Source: an uncultured Lachnospiraceae bacterium (lineage in GTDB: Bacteria; Bacillota; Clostridia; Lachnospirales; Lachnospiraceae). From it: a stretch of DNA of 64,000 bases. The number at the start of each line of letters is the position of its first letter. Position 1 is the stretch's first letter. Below are positions 43,115 through 50,416 of the stretch, piece by piece. The translations under genes were made by a program, and so were the position numbers. The DNA is taken from the NCBI GenBank assembly GCA_910584685.1, contig CAJUAO010000007.1, forward strand, positions 76,707 to 140,706, given 5' to 3'. Under the pieces are notes generated by a model that worked only from the letters and a program-made list of their open reading frames with translations, had not been told where the DNA came from and searched no databases.

Positions 43115-43978
43115 ATGAACATAAACGATATAACAACAAAATTACATGTAGACGAGCTTATTATGATGGCTTTAAGGGAGGACATTTCCGGGGAGGATGT
43201 ATCTACCAATTCCGTTATGAGGGAAAAGGCTGAAGGAAGTGTTGAGCTTATTTGCAAGCAGGATGGCATAGTGGCAGGACTTGGAGTATTTAAAAGAGTT
43301 TTTGAGCTTTTGGATGAAAATGTACAGATTGACTTTAAGTGTAAGGATGGCGACAAGGTAACAAAGGGACAGCTTATGGCTGTAATAAAGGGAGATATAA
43401 GAGCGCTTCTTTCAGGAGAGAGAGTAGCCCTTAATTATTTACAGAGAATGAGTGGTATTGCCACATATACAGGTGAGGTTGCCAGTCTTTTAAAGGGAAG
43501 CAGAACCAAGCTTCTTGACACAAGAAAAACCACGCCGAACAATAGGATATTTGAAAAATATGCAGTTACGGTAGGAGGAGGGTATAATCACAGGTATAAT
43601 CTTTCAGACGGAGTACTCCTTAAGGATAATCATATCGGAGCGGCAGGAAGCGTGGCAAAGGCAGTAAAAATGGCAAAGGAATATGCTCCCTTTGTAAGAA
43701 AAATAGAGGTAGAGGTAGAAAATCTTCAAATGGTTAAGGAGGCAGTGGAAGCAGGAGCAGATATTATAATGCTTGACAACATGACGGCGGAGGAAATGAG
43801 GCAAGCCATAAAAATAATAGACGGAAGGGCAGAGACAGAATGCTCAGGAAATGTGACAAAGGAAAATATAGAAAAGATAATAAATCTTGGGGTTGATTAT
43901 ATTTCAAGCGGAGCATTGACACATTCCGCGCCTATAATGGATATTTCCCTGAAGAATCTTCACGCCCTTAAGCAGTGA
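43115..43978 (+). CDS. nadC: nicotinate-nucleotide pyrophosphorylase, carboxylating (NadC)
   Basis: A 287-residue enzyme that converts quinolinate and PRPP to nicotinate mononucleotide. The family core LDTRKTTPNNRIFEKYAVTV, then GGGYNHRYNLSDGVLLKDNH, supplies the Arg/Lys/His residues that bind quinolinate. The C-terminal barrel ends with VDYISSGALTHSA. An AAAGGAA site precedes the ATG. It lies between nadB and niaR, with 120 bases after nadB and 50 before niaR. Confidence 0.95.
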   Translation: MNINDITTKLHVDELIMMALREDISGEDVSTNSVMREKAEGSVELICKQDGIVAGLGVFKRVFELLDENVQIDFKCKDGDKVTKGQLMAVIKGDIRALLSGERVALNYLQRMSGIATYTGEVASLLKGSRTKLLDTRKTTPNNRIFEKYAVTVGGGYNHRYNLSDGVLLKDNHIGAAGSVAKAVKMAKEYAPFVRKIEVEVENLQMVKEAVEAGADIIMLDNMTAEEMRQAIKIIDGRAETECSGNVTKENIEKIINLGVDYISSGALTHSAPIMDISLKNLHALKQ

Positions 43979-44028
43979 CAAAAGGATTATTTCAAAAGCA
44001 GCAGATATATAGAAACGGGGTATAGGGA

Positions 44029-44538
44029 ATGTCAGGAGAGGAACGAAGAAGTAAAATATTAAAGTATATAAGTGAAAGCGCGGAGCCGGTATCCGCAACG
44101 CTTCTGGCAGGTGAGTACGGAGTAAGCCGTCAGGCTGTAGTACAGGATATAGCCCTCCTTCGCGCATTGGGACATAATATAATATCCACCCACAGAGGAT
44201 ACGTAATGGAAAAAATGTCAAGACATGTGAGAATATTTAAGGTGCGCCACAGTGACGAAGAGCTGGTTGCGGAGTTGTACAGTATTGTAGATTTAGGCGG
44301 TATGGTGGAGGATGTATTCATAAATCATAAGGCATACGGCAGGGTACAGGCGCCCCTTAATATAAATTCCAGAAGGAAAGCAGACGAGCTTATGGAAATG
44401 ATAAGAAGCGGTAAGTCAAGCCCCCTGAAAAATATTACGTCAGATTATCACTATCATACCGTTACGGCAGACAGTGAGGGGATATTGGATGAAATAGGAG
44501 AAAAGCTTAAGGAGCTGGGGTTTTTAATAGAAAAATAA
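44029..44538 (+). CDS. niaR: NiaR transcriptional repressor (HTH plus 3H domain)
   Basis: A 169-residue regulator of NAD synthesis and niacin uptake. The N-terminal helix-turn-helix (residues 5-55, with LLAGEYGVSRQAVVQDIALL) is followed by the 3H domain. Its three conserved His can be seen in FINHKAYG and in SDYHYHTVTA; they bind metal and help sense nicotinic acid, the corepressor in B. subtilis NiaR (YrxA). The length is typical. It closes the nadB-nadC operon. The palindrome over the nadB promoter is its probable operator. Confidence 0.94.
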   Translation: MSGEERRSKILKYISESAEPVSATLLAGEYGVSRQAVVQDIALLRALGHNIISTHRGYVMEKMSRHVRIFKVRHSDEELVAELYSIVDLGGMVEDVFINHKAYGRVQAPLNINSRRKADELMEMIRSGKSSPLKNITSDYHYHTVTADSEGILDEIGEKLKELGFLIEK

Positions 44539-44633
44539 GGTGATTTATAAAAGGTAGAGAAAAATAATTGACATTGTAAGTGCGAAAAACTGACATTCTT
44601 TGTGTGGGCTTACAACATACGAAAGGAGATAAA

Positions 44634-45056
44634 ATGTACAATTATATTGAAAATATTATGGATTACAAAACGTATTTTAGCTTACGTGAAAGCGTAGGAT
44701 GGAATAATTATTCAGAAGTCCAGGCAAAGGAAGCAATAGAAAAAAGCATATATACCGTTGCAGCGCAGGCAAACGGGGAAAATATAGCTATGGCAAGGCT
44801 TATAGGAGACGGAATTTATTATATTGTTGCAGATGTAATTGTAAAGCCGGAATATCAGGGACATGGAATAGGTACGTGCATGATAAATATGATATGCTCT
44901 TATGTGGAGGAAAGATTGCCAAAGGACGGAAGGGTAAGTATATTTCTTGTTTCTGTAGCCGGAAAAGAGATGTTTTATGAAAGATTTGGATTTAAGAAAA
45001 TACCTCATGAGTTTTGCGGATGTGGAATGAGAAAGGTAATTTATGGTAAGGGGTAA
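44634..45056 (+). CDS. GNAT-family N-acetyltransferase
   Basis: A 140-residue acetyl-CoA-dependent acyltransferase. The ATG at 44634 follows AAAGGAG at 6 bases; longer in-frame starts lack a site. The acetyl-CoA pyrophosphate loop is VKPEYQGHGIGTCMI (Q/RxxGxG/A type), preceded by YYIVADVIV and followed by FYERFGFKK. The substrate is unknown; an amine such as a polyamine, aminoglycoside-like compound or peptide N-terminus is possible. It stands between niaR and a convergent ArsR-type gene. A weak inverted repeat (about 45067-45110) lies in the gap. Confidence 0.87.
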   Translation: MYNYIENIMDYKTYFSLRESVGWNNYSEVQAKEAIEKSIYTVAAQANGENIAMARLIGDGIYYIVADVIVKPEYQGHGIGTCMINMICSYVEERLPKDGRVSIFLVSVAGKEMFYERFGFKKIPHEFCGCGMRKVIYGKG

Positions 45057-45183
45057 TATTTTTTTACAGCTTCCTGTTTCCATAGGAAATTCCTGTAGAA
45101 ACAAGAAGCCTGGCTAAGTCCGGTTAAAGGGCTTTAGCTCCTTACGCCTTATGAATTTGCAGATGTTGTCTTTAATTTCTTAC

Positions 45184-45807
45184 TTACCATGAGCCCTTGG
45201 AATATGTTTCATCTGCCATATCATAAATTCCGGCAAGAAGCATAATAATGCCCTGCACCTTATGAGGCTGTACAATATATGTTCCCTTAGAGGAGCCGGC
45301 ATCATCCTCCTTAATAAGGTCTGCAGCAAGCAAGGGTTTCATATGATGATATGCCTGACCGGTTGAATTAAGCTTACATTCTTCAACAATTTCTGCAACG
45401 GTCATAGGCTTTTTTAGTATAGCCAGTAAAATATTTAATCTGTCATTATTGCCAATGCAGGATAAAACCTTTCCTGCAGTTTTGTTTTCGATAAGCTCCA
45501 ATAAAATATCCGTATCAATATTGTTCCTTACCCATGTGGATTGCCTGCCGCCGGAAGCGTATACGCCAAGATAGGTAATTGCTCCGGTTTGTTTATTGTT
45601 TCCGCAGGAATCCTCCAGTCTGCTAAGTATTGACATAATATTTTTATCCTTATGCATATCAGGCATCTTCTGGACATGTCCTATCATTTCAGGTTTTTCA
45701 CTGCTGTTATCAGATGATGAATTTCCTTTGTTTTTTGTTAAAAGCTCCTTGATTTCAGATATTTCTTTTTTTAATTCGTCGATTTCTTTTGCAAAATCTC
45801 TTTCCAT
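45184..45807 (-). CDS. ArsR-type winged-helix regulator with N-terminal coil
   Basis: A 207-residue minus-strand regulator. The first 25 residues form a charged coiled coil (KEIDELKKEISEIKELLTKN), followed by a low-complexity Ser/Asn linker. The winged helix lies near residues 115-195, with NDRLNILLAILKKPMTVAEI and the recognition helix GQAYHHMKPLLAADLI. No metal-binding Cys pair typical of metal-sensing ArsR members is obvious. An AGGAGG site precedes the ATG. Two palindromes flank its promoter, so it probably regulates itself. The signal is unknown. Confidence 0.83.
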   Translation of the reverse strand: MERDFAKEIDELKKEISEIKELLTKNKGNSSSDNSSEKPEMIGHVQKMPDMHKDKNIMSILSRLEDSCGNNKQTGAITYLGVYASGGRQSTWVRNNIDTDILLELIENKTAGKVLSCIGNNDRLNILLAILKKPMTVAEIVEECKLNSTGQAYHHMKPLLAADLIKEDDAGSSKGTYIVQPHKVQGIIMLLAGIYDMADETYSKGSW

Positions 45808-45837
45808 ATGTTAAATCCTCCTTTATATTTTGTAACA

Positions 45838-45897
45838 ACGTAATTACGTAATAATATAATATAATAAAGATATAACTTTTGTCAATACGTAATTACG
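45838..45897 (-). promoter_or_regulatory. promoter flanked by two ACGTAATTACG palindromes
   Basis: ACGTAATTACGT (45838-45849) and ACGTAATTACG (45887-45897) are 49 bases apart centre to centre. On the minus strand a TTGACA -35 (45880-45885) follows one copy directly, a TATATT-like -10 lies 16 bases on, and the second copy lies just after it. This is the arrangement expected for autorepression with cooperative or looped binding by the regulator encoded at 45184-45807. Confidence 0.75.
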
Positions 45898-45970
45898 AAA
45901 AACAATAAAAAATTTAATACATTTAATAAGTATTGGAAAAATCATAAAAACAGCTTAGAATCAATATTCC

Positions 45971-45998
45971 TTGATAATTGTATTTAATTTGCTATAAT
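45971..45998 (+). promoter_or_regulatory. promoter of the Nudix gene at 46081
   Basis: TTGATA (45971-45976), a 16-base spacer and TATAAT (45993-45998), leaving a leader of about 75 bases. Confidence 0.6.
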
Positions 45999-46080
45999 TA
46001 AGGTTATGATTACAAAGTGATAAAAGTGATATGTGTAAAAAACATAATAAGCAAAAAAATGCAAAGAATGGAGATTTATT

Positions 46081-46530
46081 ATGAGCAGAACGGAAAGTGT
46101 GGAATTAACGGTTTTGTGCCTGATACATAAAAACGATAAATATTTGCTTCAGGATAGAGCTAAAGATGATTGGAAGGGATACACATTGCCGGGAGGGCAT
46201 ATCGAAAAGGGAGAATCTATTGTGGACGCTGTGGTGAGGGAAATGAAGGAAGAAACAGGACTGACGGTTTATAATCCTAAGCTGTGCGGGGTAAAGCAAT
46301 TTCCTACAGATGACGGCAGATATATTGTGTTTTTGTTTTGCGCAGATGAATTTAGCGGGGAGGTTATTTCATCAGATGAAGGGACAATGCATTGGATTAG
46401 TAAAGATGATTTGCAAAATGTAAATACAGTGGAAGATTTTCAGGAGCTGCTTACGGTAATGCTTGATGATAATTTGAATGAATTCCAGTATGTTATGGAA
46501 GATAATAAATGGAAAATTAAATTAAAATAA
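46081..46530 (+). CDS. Nudix hydrolase, MutT/8-oxo-dGTPase type
   Basis: A 149-residue hydrolase of nucleoside diphosphate-linked compounds. The Nudix box is intact: G-x5-E then REMKEETGL, within a stretch starting GGHIEKGES. The substrate may be oxidised nucleotides or another NDP-X; the sequence alone does not decide. It is a single gene with its own promoter, followed by a structured intergenic stretch and the minus-strand tRNA-Gly gene. Contrast the Nudix-fold protein at 47048, whose box is destroyed. Confidence 0.92.
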   Translation: MSRTESVELTVLCLIHKNDKYLLQDRAKDDWKGYTLPGGHIEKGESIVDAVVREMKEETGLTVYNPKLCGVKQFPTDDGRYIVFLFCADEFSGEVISSDEGTMHWISKDDLQNVNTVEDFQELLTVMLDDNLNEFQYVMEDNKWKIKLK

Positions 46531-46534
46531 TTAA

Positions 46535-46639
46535 AATTATGTAAACATAATTATCGCCCCTCTTTCCAAAAGAATGAGGGCAAGACAACCCTCAAAAGAG
46601 GGGTAACGCCTGTCAGATATTCTCTGGAGCAAAACTCCA
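46535..46639. other. run of three hairpins, unassigned structured element
   Basis: AATTATG-TAAA-CATAATT (46535-46552) is followed by a two-part hairpin: CCCCTCTTT (46557-46565) with AAAGAGGGG (46595-46603), enclosing GAGGG (46576-46580) with CCCTC (46589-46593). Then comes TGGAG-CAAAA-CTCCA (46625-46639). No T run follows the middle hairpin on either strand. I match it to no known riboswitch or small RNA. Confidence 0.45.
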
Positions 46640-46717
46640 AAGGTAGTATAAAATAAAAGTCAAAAGGTGTAAATGAAATCTGATATTAAGAAAGCTTATG
46701 GGCTTAGGCAGAATACA

Positions 46718-46760
46718 TAAAAGAAAAGCTGAAAACCCTTCAAAAATAAGGCTTTCAGCT
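46718..46760 (-). terminator. terminator of the tRNA-Gly transcript
   Basis: On the minus strand AGCTGAAAGCC pairs with GGGTTTTCAGCT (span 46727-46760, one G-U-type offset) and is followed by TTTCTTTT. Confidence 0.82.
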
Positions 46761-46772
46761 CCAAAACAAAAA

Positions 46773-46845
46773 AGCGCGAGACGGGACTCGAACCCGCGAC
46801 CCCGACCTTGGCAAGGTCGTGCTCCACCAACTGAGCCACTCGCGC
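46773..46845 (-). tRNA. tRNA-Gly, anticodon GCC
   Basis: On the minus strand the acceptor stem is GCGCGAG (46839-46845) with CTCGCGC (46774-46780). The anticodon arm is CGACC-TTGCCAA-GGTCG, giving anticodon GCC. The T arm is GCGGG-TTCGAGT-CCCGT. The D arm GCTCAGTTGGTGGAGC is standard. CCA is not encoded. Promoter and terminator are both visible, so it is a single-gene unit. Confidence 0.97.
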
Positions 46846-46887
46846 ATACATTATTCATAAGCACTCACGCTTTCTGAACACTATGGT

Positions 46888-46916
46888 AGTATACAATAAC
46901 TTATAATGTTTGTCAA
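46888..46916 (-). promoter_or_regulatory. promoter of tRNA-Gly
   Basis: On the minus strand, TTGACA (46911-46916), exactly 17 bases, then TATACT (46888-46893), about 40 bases before the mature tRNA 5' end. Confidence 0.85.
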
Positions 46917-46973
46917 CAACTTTTATAAAAAATAAAAAAATTGTAAATAAAAAAAATCTGCCAGCATTTTTTA

Positions 46974-47002
46974 GTGACACAAAACTGCTAATGATGTATA
47001 AT
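46974..47002 (+). promoter_or_regulatory. promoter of the pyrimidine operon
   Basis: GTGACA (46974-46979), a 17-base spacer and TATAAT (46997-47002). Only about 40 bases separate it from the first gene, so there is no room for a PyrR-type attenuator before it. Confidence 0.7.
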
Positions 47003-47047
47003 TAAGATATCTATGGAGACAGCAATAAAACAGGAGGTTTTAGATAA

Positions 47048-47449
47048 GTGAACGATACAAGAATAGTAGTAAAGGGGATAATAAAACGTGGAGATAAATA
47101 CCTGCTAATTAAAAAATGGTATGACGACCGTATAAACGAGCCGTACCAGTGGGAATTTGTCGACGGGTATGTAGCAATAGGAGACAGCCCTGATGATGCA
47201 GTAGACCAGATAGTATCAGATAAAACATATCTTTTAGTACAAAATAAAAAGATATTATACACATGGTCGTATCAGGTAGGAGACACAGGATATGTAGGCT
47301 TAGCTTACCTGTGCGAGGTAGAGTCGGATATAGTTATACTGTCAGAGGAAATCCAGGAATACAGATGGGTTAATCCGGAGGAATTTCCCGATTATATAAC
47401 AAACCATGCTATTTTAAGGGATGTACAGAGAGTAATCGGAAACGAATAA
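47048..47449 (+). CDS. Nudix-fold protein with destroyed catalytic box, first gene of the pyr operon
   Basis: A 133-residue protein starting at GTG 47048, with AGGAGG 10 bases upstream. The fold pattern is that of Nudix hydrolases: an N-terminal strand VVKGIIKRGDKYLLIKKWYD and a C-terminal EIQEYRWVNPEEFPDY. At the Nudix box, however, the sequence reads GDSPDDAVDQIVSDKTYLLV, where an active enzyme would have GES..AA.REL.EETG. The Arg and the metal-binding Glu residues are gone. It should not hydrolyse nucleotides but may still bind one. It lies 47 bases before pyrC and shares its promoter, so a regulatory or sensing role in pyrimidine synthesis is possible (inference). No DNA-binding domain is attached. 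Confidence 0.8.
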   Translation: MNDTRIVVKGIIKRGDKYLLIKKWYDDRINEPYQWEFVDGYVAIGDSPDDAVDQIVSDKTYLLVQNKKILYTWSYQVGDTGYVGLAYLCEVESDIVILSEEIQEYRWVNPEEFPDYITNHAILRDVQRVIGNE

Positions 47450-47496
47450 AAAGCTTTAAAAAGCATTGATGTTAAGTAAAGAAAGGCAGATTAAAA

Positions 47497-48783
47497 GTGA
47501 AGACAATTATAAAAGGCGGAAGGGTGATAAATCCTGCCGCAAATATGGACGAAGTAAGAGACATAGTTATTGAAAACGGTATAATCATAAAAAATGAAAA
47601 AAATATAACAGACCTTTCAGATATAGATAAAACAATAGACGCGGCAGGCTGTTATGTTATGCCGGGACTGATTGATTTGCATGTACATTTAAGAGAGCCG
47701 GGCTTTGAGCATAAGGAAACCATAGAGACAGGCGCAAAGGCGGCTGCAAAAGGCGGTTATACCACCGTATGTCCTATGCCAAACACGAAGCCCGCAACCG
47801 ACTGTGGGGAAACTGTGGCATGGGTGGTAAATAAGGCTAAGGAAGTATCGCAGATTAATGTGCTTCCTGTAGGAGCAGTAACTATAGGGCAGGCAGGACA
47901 GGAAAACACAGATATAGCTGCAATGAAGGAAGCAGGAATATATGCCATAAGCGAGGACGGAAAATCAGTTATGAATTCCGGCATATACAGAAAGGCAATG
48001 AAGGAAGCGGCGCGTTTAAATCTTCCGGTTTTTGCCCACTGTGAGGATATAAATATGGTAGAGGGCGGAGCCTTAAACGCAGGAGAAAAAGCAAGAGAGC
48101 TTGGAGTAAAAGGCATTACCAATGCAGTGGAGGACGTGATAGCCGCCAGGGATATTATGCTTGCAAAGGAGACAGGAGCAAAGCTTCACCTGTGCCATTG
48201 CTCCACTATAGATAGTGTGGAGATGGTAAGGCAGGCAAAGGCAGACGGCATAAAGGTAACGGCTGAGGTATGTCCACATCACTTTACCCTCTGCGAGGAG
48301 GATATAGAAGGCGATGACGCTAATTATAAAATGAATCCTCCCGTAAGGGGAAGGAAGGACCTTGAAGCGTTAAGGAGGGGCTTGCATGATGATGTGTTTG
48401 ACGTTATATCAACAGACCATGCGCCTCACTGCGCTTACGAAAAGGCAGCAGGCATAGCAAAGGCGCCCTTTGGCATAGTAGGCAGTGAAACAGCGGTAGC
48501 GCTTACCATTACAGAGCTTGTGGACAAGGGAGTGCTTACGCCAATGCAGATGGCAGCAAAAATGAGTTATAATCCTGCAAAAATCCTTGGAATAGATAAG
48601 GGCGATATTTCAGAGGGAAAGGTAGCAGATATAACTATTATTAATCCGTCAGAGGAATACGTTATAGATGTAAATACCTTTGAATCGAAGGGAAGGAATA
48701 CACCGTTTAACGGATGGAAAGTAAGAGGAAAAGTAAAGTATACTATCGTTGCAGGGGATGTAGTTTATATGGATAAATTATAA
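47497..48783 (+). CDS. pyrC: dihydroorotase (PyrC)
   Basis: A 428-residue zinc amidohydrolase that closes carbamoyl-aspartate to dihydroorotate, the third step of pyrimidine synthesis. The metal ligands are in DLHVHLREPG; further His occur in FAHCEDI and LHLCHCST; the terminal Asp is in STDHAPH. It is the class I (Bacillus-type) form. The start is GTG 47497, with GAAAGG upstream. In Bacillus pyrB usually precedes pyrC; here an inactive Nudix-fold gene does, and pyrB, carA/carB and pyrE are not in the window. Confidence 0.95.
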   Translation: MKTIIKGGRVINPAANMDEVRDIVIENGIIIKNEKNITDLSDIDKTIDAAGCYVMPGLIDLHVHLREPGFEHKETIETGAKAAAKGGYTTVCPMPNTKPATDCGETVAWVVNKAKEVSQINVLPVGAVTIGQAGQENTDIAAMKEAGIYAISEDGKSVMNSGIYRKAMKEAARLNLPVFAHCEDINMVEGGALNAGEKARELGVKGITNAVEDVIAARDIMLAKETGAKLHLCHCSTIDSVEMVRQAKADGIKVTAEVCPHHFTLCEEDIEGDDANYKMNPPVRGRKDLEALRRGLHDDVFDVISTDHAPHCAYEKAAGIAKAPFGIVGSETAVALTITELVDKGVLTPMQMAAKMSYNPAKILGIDKGDISEGKVADITIINPSEEYVIDVNTFESKGRNTPFNGWKVRGKVKYTIVAGDVVYMDKL

Positions 48784-48810
48784 GACCAAAGAAAGCTAAC
48801 AGGTGAAAAA

Positions 48811-49211
48811 ATGATAAGACTGGAAAAGGTGACAGGCAGAAATGTCTGGGATATTCTTAGATTAAGCGTAAAGGATGAGCAAAGGAGCTTTGTTGCCGCC
48901 AATGATATAAGTATTATTGAGGCGTACACATCAATTACAGGAAATGGATACGCGTATCCTTTTGGAATTTATGACGACGATACTGCAGTTGGGTTTTTAA
49001 TGGTTGGGTATGATACAGACGACTATTGGGAGAATCCTCCGAAAATTGCTGAAAAAAATTATAACCTCTGGCGTTTTATGATAGATAAGAATTATCAGCA
49101 TAAGGGTTATGGAAAAGCAGCCATGAAGCTAAGGAAATGTACCGTTCCTTTGGCTTTACAGAAACCGGCGATATGGACGAAGAGGAGGTTATTGCAGTTT
49201 TAAGGCTGTAA
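48811..49211 (+). pseudogene. GNAT acetyltransferase gene broken by an internal deletion and frameshift
   Basis: The open frame (48811-49203) encodes a normal GNAT N-terminus up to QHKGYGKAAMKL, the acetyl-CoA loop, then runs out as unrelated KCTVPLALQKPAIWTKRR. In another frame, from 49134, the sequence reads EMYRSFGFTETGDMDEEEVI and then AVLRL to a stop at 49209-49211. That is the normal GNAT C-terminus (the YxxxGF motif and acidic tail of SpeG/BltD-like enzymes). The roughly 30 residues usually found between these parts are missing, so a deletion has removed them and shifted the frame. The remnant lacks half of the acetyl-CoA site and is unlikely to be active. Confidence 0.82.
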
Positions 49212-49253
49212 AGATAAGTATTTTTTAATATTTGCTTAACGGTTAAAAAGTAA

Positions 49254-49283
49254 TTGACAAAAATAAAAATAATGAAATAACAT
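49254..49283 (+). promoter_or_regulatory. possible internal promoter before pyrF
   Basis: TTGACA (49254-49259) followed, after an 18-base spacer, by TAACAT (49278-49283). The -35 box is perfect and the -10 box poor. It would let pyrF-pyrK-pyrD be expressed apart from pyrC. Confidence 0.4.
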
Positions 49284-49348
49284 AAAACAGAAAGACAGCA
49301 GGAAATAAAAATATATAATGCGGCATTTTATCGCAGGAAAGAGGAAAT

Positions 49349-50269
49349 ATGATAAATAAATTAGTAGAAAAAATCAAAAAGCTGAACGCGCCTATAGTAG
49401 TAGGACTTGACCCCATGCTAAGCTATGTGCCTGAGCATATACAGAAGGCGGCATATGAGCAGTTCGGAGAAACCTTAGAGGGAGCAGGAGAGGCTATATG
49501 GCAGTTTAACAAGGCTATAGTGGACGCCACATGCGACCTTATTCCTGCCGTAAAGCCACAGATAGCCATGTACGAGCAGTTTGGAATAGAGGGCTTAAAA
49601 GCATTTAAAAAGACGGTAGATTACTGTAAGTCAAAGGATATAATAGTTATAGGAGATATAAAAAGAGGAGACATAGGCTCAACCTCAACGGCATATGCGG
49701 CAGGACATGTAGGCAGAGTGCAGGTAGGCTCAAAGTCATACGCTCCCTTTGACGAGGATTTTGTCACAGTAAACCCATATCTTGGAACAGACGGAGTAAA
49801 ACCTTTTATAGATGTGTGCAGGGAGGAAAATAAAGGCATATTCGTGCTTGTAAAAACCTCAAACAAATCAAGCGGAGAGTTTCAGGACAGACTTATAGAC
49901 GGAAAGCCTCTTTATGAAATTGTTGGCGAACAGGTGGCAAAATGGGGAGAGGAGCATATGGGTGAAAGCTACAGCTATGTGGGAGCCGTAGTGGGAGCGA
50001 CATATCCTGAAATGGGAAAGATACTTAGAAGGATAATGCCAAAAACATATATTCTTGTGCCGGGCTATGGAGCGCAGGGAGGAAAGGCGTCAGACCTTAA
50101 GCCATATTTTAACGAAGACGGACTTGGAGCCATTGTAAATTCGTCAAGAGGAATAATAGCTGCCTACAGGCAGGAAAAATATGCAGAATTTGGAGAAAAG
50201 AATTTTGCCGAGGCGTCAAGACAGGCGGTTATAGATATGATAGACGATATAACCTCAAATGTATTTTAA
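49349..50269 (+). CDS. pyrF: orotidine 5'-phosphate decarboxylase (PyrF), long type
   Basis: A 306-residue enzyme catalysing the last step to UMP. The catalytic Lys/Asp motif IGDIKRGDIGSTS is the form of the longer subfamily 2, and the phosphate-binding end is VPGYGAQGGK with VNSSRGI. The N-terminus MINKLVEKIKKLNAPIVVGL is also typical of the long type. A GAGGAA site precedes the ATG. It lies between the broken acetyltransferase gene and an intact one, both of which seem to be insertions into the pyr cluster. Confidence 0.95.
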   Translation: MINKLVEKIKKLNAPIVVGLDPMLSYVPEHIQKAAYEQFGETLEGAGEAIWQFNKAIVDATCDLIPAVKPQIAMYEQFGIEGLKAFKKTVDYCKSKDIIVIGDIKRGDIGSTSTAYAAGHVGRVQVGSKSYAPFDEDFVTVNPYLGTDGVKPFIDVCREENKGIFVLVKTSNKSSGEFQDRLIDGKPLYEIVGEQVAKWGEEHMGESYSYVGAVVGATYPEMGKILRRIMPKTYILVPGYGAQGGKASDLKPYFNEDGLGAIVNSSRGIIAAYRQEKYAEFGEKNFAEASRQAVIDMIDDITSNVF

Positions 50270-50278
50270 AAGGAGCTG

Positions 50279-50363
50279 TCGCAATAAGAAAATTATATAT
50301 AAAATATTGTATAATATAACTGCGTATTAATACCATATCTTGTATGATTAAAACTTATTGCGA
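50279..50363. repeat. 10-base inverted repeat flanking an A/T-rich segment after pyrF
   Basis: TCGCAATAAG (50279-50288) is the exact complement of CTTATTGCGA (50354-50363), with 65 bases between that include TGTATAATATAA. It may be a long-looped hairpin or the remnant of a small insertion. No target duplication is evident. Confidence 0.45.
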
Positions 50364-50416
50364 TAATTCCAATACATTAAAATGATATATAACCGGAATG
50401 TGTCAGGAGGACAGAC

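Noticed and set aside
45062..45112. Inverted repeat GCTTCCTGTTTC/GAAACAAGAAGC between convergent genes as a terminator
   Set aside because: The T run lies before the hairpin on the plus strand, giving A's after it on the minus strand, which does not fit an intrinsic terminator in either direction. Kept only as a mention.
46613..46864. 83-residue minus-strand open frame across the tRNA gene
   Set aside because: It overlaps the whole tRNA-Gly and its terminator, and part of its sequence is simply translated tRNA.
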